Part shown: piece by piece, positions 32,233 to 36,282 of the stretch | How positions within the stretch are numbered: position 1 is the first letter of the stretch | Layout: every line of letters starts with the position of its first letter | Source: Gryganskiella cystojenkinii | Lineage: Eukaryota; Mortierellomycota; Mortierellomycetes; Mortierellales; Mortierellaceae | Direction of reading: 5' to 3' | NCBI GenBank assembly: GCA_015852425.1 | Contig: JAAAIG010000278.1 | Location: forward strand, 1 to 36,282 | Length of the DNA: 36,282 nt | Position numbers and translations under genes: made by a program | The notes under the pieces: generated by a model | Told to the model about the DNA's origin: nothing | Seen by the model: the letters and a program-made list of their open reading frames with translations, nothing else | The model's database searches: none

Positions 32233-33786
32233 ATGAGTGCGCGTGAAGCTTCCCATGCTGGGTCCTGGTATTCCTCCAACAGTGAGTCTTTGTTGCGTTT
32301 TCTTTTTTTTTCTTTTATTTGTTGGGTATTTTACACTCTTATGCTAAACCGTCCATCTTACCGTCTTTTGCTCATAGAAAAGGAACTGAATAGTCAATTA
32401 ACCGGCTGGCTGGCCAAGGCAGGGACAGAGACCACTCAGGGAGACGCGCTCCCCATCCAAGGCTTACGCGCTGTCATAGCACCGTACGGAAGATCCTCTT
32501 TTATCCTGTTTTTTTTTTGGTTCTTTGGCTCATCATCGTTTTTATCAAGTCATTTTTGTACGCATCCTATAACCCTTCTTTGTTTCCTCCCTTTGTAGAC
32601 ATGCTGGGTACTCTTACAGTGGACCAGCTGCGGGATATGCGTACAAGTGCATCAACCCGGACGACTTGTAAGGGCGAAACAAAGCGGCAGCAGATGATTT
32701 GACATTGTCTCATAAGCACCAATCAGCAAAAGAATTGACAAAGGCACCAACTCGTTTCCCTTTCTTAGCAAACGAGTGTTTATCCTTGGGCCGTCTCATC
32801 ACGTCTATCTCTCAGGATGTGCCCTTTCAAAGTGTGAATCGTACGAGACCCCGCTGGGTGACTTGATCGTGGATCGAACCAGTACGAGACAAAAAAAGTG
32901 TCTCCTCGTTTTTGCTTCTTGTTCAATATATTGTAAGGGCCTAATGACTCACTGAGCCTGCACCTGCACCTTCCTTCTATCGGCTCTTCTGCCTTCCCTC
33001 CTACTAGCCACGGAAACCTTGGCACAGACAGGCAAGTTTGATCAAATGTCTCAAGAGATGGACGAGGATGAACACAGTCTGGAGATGCATCTGCCCTATA
33101 TCTACAAGGTTTTTGAGAAGAAGACGATTCAAGTCGTCCCGATCGTGGTCGGGGCCTTAAACGAGACGACGGAGCGACTGTATGGAAAACTGTTGGCGCC
33201 TTATCTGGATGATCCCGAGAACCTGTTTGTGGTCTCGAGTGATTTCTGTCACTGGTAAGAAAGGAACATTCGCGGGTATTATCGTTGTTGTGCATGTTGC
33301 TTGAGGCATATATGATCAAAAACCTGAAAAAAAAGAGACAAACTCGTACGTTTTCTTTGTTGGTTTTGCAGGGGGACGCGTTTCGATTACACCTACTACA
33401 CGGATGAATATGGCGCCGTGACCCAAAGCCTAGCGCGTTCCGGTGGTAAAAAAAACTACAAGCCCCCCTCAGAGTCTGGTCGCAAGATCTTTGAATCCAT
33501 TCGGGAATTGGATCATGAAGGCATGGAAAAGATTGAACAGCGGGATCATGGAGCGTTCTGCAAGTACCTCTCTCAGACCAAAAACACCGTCTGTGGACGA
33601 CACCCGATTGGAGTTCTCTTGGCCGCGGTTGCACAACTGGATCGACAGAGGCCTACGCATCGAATTCAGTTTGTGCACTATGCTCAGTCCAGCGGCGTCG
33701 TAACCACCTCGGACTCCAGTGTCTCTTATGCGTCCGCATTTGTTCAACGTAGTGGTGCTGGAGCCCTAGCTGCAACTGAGCAGTAA
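32233..33786 (+). CDS. MEMO1-family protein (MHO1-like)
   Basis: Six exons, 32233-32281, 32378-32483, 32599-32667, 32769-32881, 33008-33254 and 33372-33786, give 332 residues; MEMO1 proteins are usually about 300. Conserved blocks in order: ASHAGSWYS (N-terminus), [19 protein letters not shown] at about 49-67, [18 protein letters not shown] at 78-95, [15 protein letters not shown] near 129, [15 protein letters not shown] at about 187-201 and [10 protein letters not shown] near 266. The three residues that bind metal in human MEMO1 (His49, His81, Cys244) correspond to His53, His85 and Cys269 here. Role by family: cytosolic metal-binding (copper/iron) protein with a class III extradiol dioxygenase-like fold, linked to cell motility and redox control; the yeast homologue is Mho1. 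A poorly conserved C-terminal extension (about 20 residues after QRSGAG) follows. Confidence 0.93.
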
Positions 33787-34478
33787 AAGTGGGGAAAAGG
33801 ATGGTGAAAGACATGGATGTGATTTTCCAAACACATACGGCCTTTTTTTCCAACAAATGTGAAGATAGCAAAAACAAAAATACAAAAAAATAAAAACGTC
33901 GAGTCAAGAACGGTAAACTGATCTTTGCTTTGTGAATATATGTGGGTCTTCATAGTAGTTTGAATTGCGGTTTATTACACTTGAAGAATTCACAATCCCT
34001 GGATTGTGAGGGGACGAAAAAGTAACTGAGGATGAGAAGGTCCGAGAAGATGCAAATTGCCTTTTATTTTTATTTAATTAGTTAGGATGAGGGGAGTGGG
34101 GGGAAGGTTGGCTAGAGAGGGGGATTAGAGTAGAGCTCATCATTAGATGTTTGCCAGATTTGCCAGCGTGGAGCAAAACGCGAGGTTTGGAAAAAAAAAA
34201 AAAAAAAAAAAAATTGAAAAGAAACGGGAAATGATGAAACGATAAAAAAAGATGGTACAGTAAAAAAAGAAAAAGAAAAAGGAAGAACAAAAAGAAACGC
34301 ATGCAAAGGTGGAATTAAGCAAGCAAAGAAAGAAAGAAAGCAAAAGCGAATGGTACAGACAATGGTGTGGAGGAAAAAGCACGAGAAAAAAAGATAGAAA
34401 GTGTACAGAAAAAGGCTGATAAAAAAGAAAGCAAAACGGAGGAGGCAAAATAAAAGGTAAGGAAAAAATAGATCGACT
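33787..34478. other. Convergent intergenic region, MEMO and C2H2 genes
   Basis: The 692 nt between two converging stop codons are A-rich on the plus strand, consistent with two 3' UTRs. They include AATAAA near 33888 for MEMO and TTTATT near 34064 that could serve the minus-strand gene. The long apparent minus-strand frames at 34078-34448 come from the A-rich composition (runs of Phe/Leu) and are not genes. Confidence 0.5.
34191..34213 (+). repeat. Poly-A tract
   Basis: Twenty-three consecutive A in the 3' flank of the C2H2 gene. It is followed by A-rich sequence with GAAA runs. It could be a slippage tract or the remains of a retro-inserted tail; no adjacent coding copy is seen. Confidence 0.8.
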
Positions 34479-36101
34479 CTAAGGATTCTCAACAGAGACA
34501 GCTTCCTCAGGTGCGAGTTGCGAGGATCCGCCGACCTCCTCGGCAGCATGACTTGATCCGGAAGAGGAAAAATGACCAGGAGCGGATGAGGCAGAGGAGG
34601 ACAAGGATCCGGCTGCAGCGGCGGCGCCAGCACCAGCGCCAGCAGACGATTTACCAGCCAGTGGACTCGACGTAGGGGCTCGACGTGCACCCGTTGTGGC
34701 AGAGACAGGGATGGCGGGACTTCTGCGCTTATGGACCATCGACTGGTGCCGTCGGAGCAGCATCAGAGCCGAGAATCGCTTACGACATCCATCAATACCA
34801 CACTCCAGTTCCTTGGGTCCATGACGTTCTAGATGGCGTTCCAACTGAATAGCATCGATAAACACCTTCTTGCATTCGTCATATGTGCAGTGAAAAGGTC
34901 TGGGCTTGACCCCTGGAGCAGCTGGAGTGCCGCCGGTATTCTCTGCTCCCTCCGCAGCCCCAGCTCCAGGAGTTCCATCTCGACCGGCACCAGCGTCCTG
35001 CTCCTTCTTGGGCGCCTTTGGTTTAGATTCCCTGGGTGCCCTTGGCTTGGATTCCTTTACGGGTTTCGACTCCTTAACAGGCCGCGATCGGGGACTCTTG
35101 GATTTAGACTCGTCATCTTCGTCCTCAAGCTGATCCTCATTGTCTTCGTCGCCAGTCCGCTCACGTTGATCCTGGTCATCCGCCAGCTCGTCAACTTCCA
35201 TGGAGGCACGCTTCTGACCCGACTCAGCGTCCAAGTTGGGCATGATGTCGCCCGAGGCGACGATGACAGGCTCTTTTCTCCTTGACCGATTGGATCTTTG
35301 ACGGGTCGTTCCTGGGGGGCTCTCCCACTTTTCGGATCGACGCTTGTGGACCATGGACTGATGTCGACGCAAGAGCATAATGTTGGAGAACCTTTTGCGG
35401 CACAGATCCAAATCGCACTCGAGTTCCTTGGGCCCGTGACGTTCCTTGTGTCTCTCCAATTGAATTGCATCCACGAATCGTTTTCCGCAGTCCTCGATAT
35501 CACAGACAAAGGGTCTTGGACGGTTGGGTCCAGAAGGTGATGACAAGTTGCTCTCCTGGGCTCCACGTTCCGGACGTGGGGGTGGGGTAGCATCGTCGGA
35601 GACAGGTGTCGTTGGAGTCGAATCGCGGGTCGAGACCCTGGACTCGGACCGCTCTCGGACGACCTTGAGGAGCAGTCTCTTTTCTTTCTTGATCCGAATA
35701 CGCTCCTCCTTGTCGAGTCTGAGGCGTTTCTCGCTTGGGGGTCGATGCTCTCTGTCCTTGTCTTTTTCTCTCTCCATGTCCTTTTCCTTGTCCTTGGAAG
35801 AGCTCTTGAGCTTGCCCTCTTTGGATGGACGATCGCCAGTGTGGCGACGTTTTGTCTCCTGTTCTTCCAGCAGCTCGAGATCTCGAGGGTCTCTTGACTC
35901 TCTGAGGGCCATATCCTTGAGCTTCATCTTTCGCTTTTGACGTGCAGTATGGGTCTGCTCGGGATCTGCGGACATTAGATGGTGATGTTGGTGATGCTGG
36001 TGATAATGATGATGATGATGATGGTGAGCTGGTGCGACCAGGTCCGCGTCAATTCCTTCCGCTTCAAGCTCTAGGGGTGCAACAGGCTCATTCAACAGCA
36101 T
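34479..36101 (-). CDS. C2H2 zinc-finger protein with two duplicated finger pairs
   Basis: Single exon, 540 residues. A His-rich stretch lies at 26-41, then a strongly charged Lys/Glu/Arg region (about 55-150). Finger pair 1 is at C200-H222 and C229-H252; finger pair 2 is at C405-H427 and C434-H457. The spacings are C-x4-C-x12-H-x3-H and C-x4-C-x12-H-x4-H, the wide-Cys form. The two pairs are near copies, sharing DAIQLERH, ERHGPKELEC and LLRRHQSMVHKRRS. Between them is an acidic region (300-335), KESKP repeats (342-360) and a Gly/Ala-rich segment. The C-terminus is Ser/Ala/Gly-rich. It is a likely nuclear DNA-binding factor; the target is unknown. The ATG is preceded by an in-frame TGA, which supports this start, although a non-coding or short coding upstream exon cannot be excluded. 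Confidence 0.82.
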   Translation of the reverse strand: MLLNEPVAPLELEAEGIDADLVAPAHHHHHHHYHQHHQHHHLMSADPEQTHTARQKRKMKLKDMALRESRDPRDLELLEEQETKRRHTGDRPSKEGKLKSSSKDKEKDMEREKDKDREHRPPSEKRLRLDKEERIRIKKEKRLLLKVVRERSESRVSTRDSTPTTPVSDDATPPPRPERGAQESNLSSPSGPNRPRPFVCDIEDCGKRFVDAIQLERHKERHGPKELECDLDLCRKRFSNIMLLRRHQSMVHKRRSEKWESPPGTTRQRSNRSRRKEPVIVASGDIMPNLDAESGQKRASMEVDELADDQDQRERTGDEDNEDQLEDEDDESKSKSPRSRPVKESKPVKESKPRAPRESKPKAPKKEQDAGAGRDGTPGAGAAEGAENTGGTPAAPGVKPRPFHCTYDECKKVFIDAIQLERHLERHGPKELECGIDGCRKRFSALMLLRRHQSMVHKRRSPAIPVSATTGARRAPTSSPLAGKSSAGAGAGAAAAAGSLSSSASSAPGHFSSSGSSHAAEEVGGSSQLAPEEAVSVENP

Positions 36102-36282
36102 ATCTCCTTCTACTCAGGTGATTACACAAAAGAAAGGCGCAAGCAACAGTGAATAAGAATAAGGGAAAAAAAGCAAGGAAAAAAAATAATGGTTTGAGGA
36201 AAGGCGGGAGGAAAAAAATAAAAATGAAAAAGAGGCGGTTAGTGAATCTGTTTGTTGTTTTTGTACTTTTTTTTTTTTTTTT
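36102..36282. other. Upstream flank of the C2H2 gene
   Basis: A-rich sequence upstream of the minus-strand C2H2 gene, ending in a run of 15 or more T at the window edge. No promoter element could be assigned. Confidence 0.35.

Noticed and set aside
34078..34448. Phe/Leu-rich minus-strand frames resembling membrane proteins
   Set aside because: They arise from the A-rich 3' flank read in reverse, with runs of Phe from poly-A; no start context or family signal.

Overview
The window is nuclear DNA of a filamentous fungus, most likely an early-diverging oleaginous one of the Mortierella type (Mortierellomycota); this placement is inference from style, not from a marker gene. Reasons: short GT-AG introns, mostly 70-200 nt; compact genes on both strands; pyrimidine-rich promoters; Asn/Gln/Ser-rich linkers; and gene families usual in such genomes (F-box/LRR proteins, a large single-chain acetyl-CoA carboxylase, a peroxisomal acyl-CoA synthetase, a two-propeller coronin). 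There are no operons, and I found no tRNA, rRNA, CRISPR array or intact transposon.

Layout. 1-1811 is gene-poor and holds a 26-bp inverted repeat. 1812-1985 (-) is a 57-residue B12D/NDUFA4-like protein. 2878-4778 (-) is a CENP-B/Tc5-type HTH protein with a polyglutamine tail, divergent from 5581-9626 (+), a coronin-7-type tandem coronin. 9971-12745 (+) encodes an unusual protein joining a NUDT2-like Nudix domain, two CCCH zinc fingers and an eIF5-type W2 domain. 13933-22034 (+) is acetyl-CoA carboxylase (ACC1 type), with a 1,032-nt intron. 23444-25018 (-) is an F-box protein. 25134-28064 (-) is a long-chain acyl-CoA synthetase ending in the peroxisomal signal SKL. 28938-30638 (-) is a ribonuclease-inhibitor-like LRR protein. 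30883-31950 (-) is an unrecognised protein, head-to-head with 32233-33786 (+), a MEMO1-family protein. 34479-36101 (-) is a C2H2 protein with two duplicated finger pairs.

How the genes work together. ACC1 (malonyl-CoA supply for fatty-acid synthesis) and the peroxisomal acyl-CoA synthetase (acyl activation for beta-oxidation) are opposing lipid functions a few kilobases apart, but nothing in the sequence shows co-regulation. The other genes look like ordinary independent neighbours. The best candidate for something undescribed is the Nudix-CCCH-W2 protein, whose parts suggest a link between nucleotide or RNA 5'-end recognition, mRNA binding and translation initiation.

Gene models were built by hand from splice signals and reading frame. 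All multi-exon models close to a whole number of codons: TF 594 aa, coronin 1035, Nudix fusion 732, ACC1 2230, acyl-CoA synthetase 688, unknown 286, MEMO 332.
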